Source of the DNA: Dechloromonas sp. HYN0024
Lineage (GTDB): Bacteria > Pseudomonadota > Gammaproteobacteria > Burkholderiales > Rhodocyclaceae
NCBI RefSeq assembly: GCF_003441615.1
Contig: NZ_CP031842.1
Coordinates: 248,001 to 312,000 of the forward strand
Direction: 5' to 3'
Length of the DNA stretch: 64,000 nt
Part shown: positions 63,711-64,000 of the stretch, piece by piece
How positions within the stretch are numbered: position 1 is the first letter of the stretch
Layout: the number at the start of each line of letters is the position of its first letter
Made by a program: the position numbers and the translations under genes
The notes under the pieces: model-generated
What the model saw: the letters and a program-made list of their open reading frames with translations, nothing else
Database searches by the model: none
What the model was told of the DNA's origin: nothing

Positions 63711-64000
63711 CCCTGGCGGTCTGGCTCGGGTTTCTGCTGGCATCGATCCTGATTGCCGTCACGCCCGGGCCGGGAGCCGTCATCAGCATGAGCACTGGCA
63801 TGCGGCATGGCTATTGGGCTGCGCTGATGGCGATACTTGGCCTGCAGACGGCAATTTTGATCCATCTGCTGATCGTGGCGCTGGGTCTCGGTGCTTTGGT
63901 CGCCGCGTCCGAAACGGCATTTTCGGTGGTCAAGTTTCTCGGTGCGGCTTACCTCGTTTGGCTCGGATTCCAGAAGTGGCGGGCACCGGTAGTGCCGGTG
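63707..64000 (+). CDS. LysE/RhtB-family amino acid exporter (partial)
   Basis: The first 98 codons of a LysE-type transporter run off the right edge. The N-terminus has [25 protein letters not shown], with the family motif TPGP and a following [23 protein letters not shown] helix pair and [16 protein letters not shown] (core [14 protein letters not shown]). The ATG overlaps the ilvD stop (ATGA at 63707-63710), which suggests coupling of branched-chain amino acid synthesis and export. Confidence 0.88.
   Translation, partial: MTLAVWLGFLLASILIAVTPGPGAVISMSTGMRHGYWAALMAILGLQTAILIHLLIVALGLGALVAASETAFSVVKFLGAAYLVWLGFQKWRAPVVPV

Noticed and set aside
1..64000. CRISPR arrays, insertion sequences, prophage, tRNA or rRNA genes
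   Set aside because: No direct-repeat arrays, transposases, integrases or tRNA-like cloverleafs were seen on reading through the window.

Overview
The window is GC-rich, densely packed proteobacterial chromosome. Gene content (phasin and PhaM-type PHA granule proteins, fused IcmF mutase, two LIV-type ABC transporters, dacC-dat-ybeD-lipB-lipA order) fits a betaproteobacterium, most likely Rhodocyclales (Dechloromonas/Azonexus-like). That placement is inference from gene content. I see no tRNA, rRNA, insertion sequence, CRISPR or prophage.

Layout. 1-2689 (minus): minCDE followed by a ClpX-like ATPase without the N-terminal zinc domain, cut by the window edge. 2818-8291: plant-type phosphoglycerate mutase, a winged-helix protein, a predicted small RNA with two CUCCUCC motifs, phasin, an LMW-PTP operon and TerC. 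8441-12330: possible structured leader and a large hybrid histidine kinase broken by one base. 12354-17411: DUF1439 protein, AraC regulator and divergent icmF. 18207-27520: Crp/Fnr regulator divergent from an acyl-CoA synthetase, livGHM, substrate-binding protein, livF and PaaK-like ligase; probably uptake and CoA activation of a carboxylic acid. 28085-34631: AEC transporter, PhaM, a convergent response regulator/kinase pair, a membrane methyltransferase, and an acyltransferase-PilZ fusion. 34711-39602: second LIV transporter. 39634-47106: RNA methyltransferases, flavin reductase, epimerase, HemJ, CoA-transferase and two small envelope proteins. 47193-51082: lipoate and cell-wall genes. 51119-58862: NhaR-like regulator, htpX, and a heavy-metal RND efflux operon ending in a PII-like protein, preceded by a sigma-54-type sequence. 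58982-64000: GAF protein, lgt operon, ilvD and a partial LysE transporter.

Four genes that should be intact are each broken by a single-base indel in a short homopolymer: the hybrid kinase, both-transporter components (one binding protein, one LivH) and the efflux adaptor. This looks more like sequence error than decay, but phase variation or slippage is not excluded.

Most interesting: the predicted anti-Shine-Dalgarno small RNA at 5199-5260, whose GUCUCCUCC is exactly complementary to the ribosome binding sites of the acyl-CoA synthetase (19057) and the first binding protein (23888); the zinc-domain-less ClpX-like gene in the min operon with its start codon in a hairpin; the acyltransferase-PilZ fusion; and the sigma-54-like site before the RND/PII operon.
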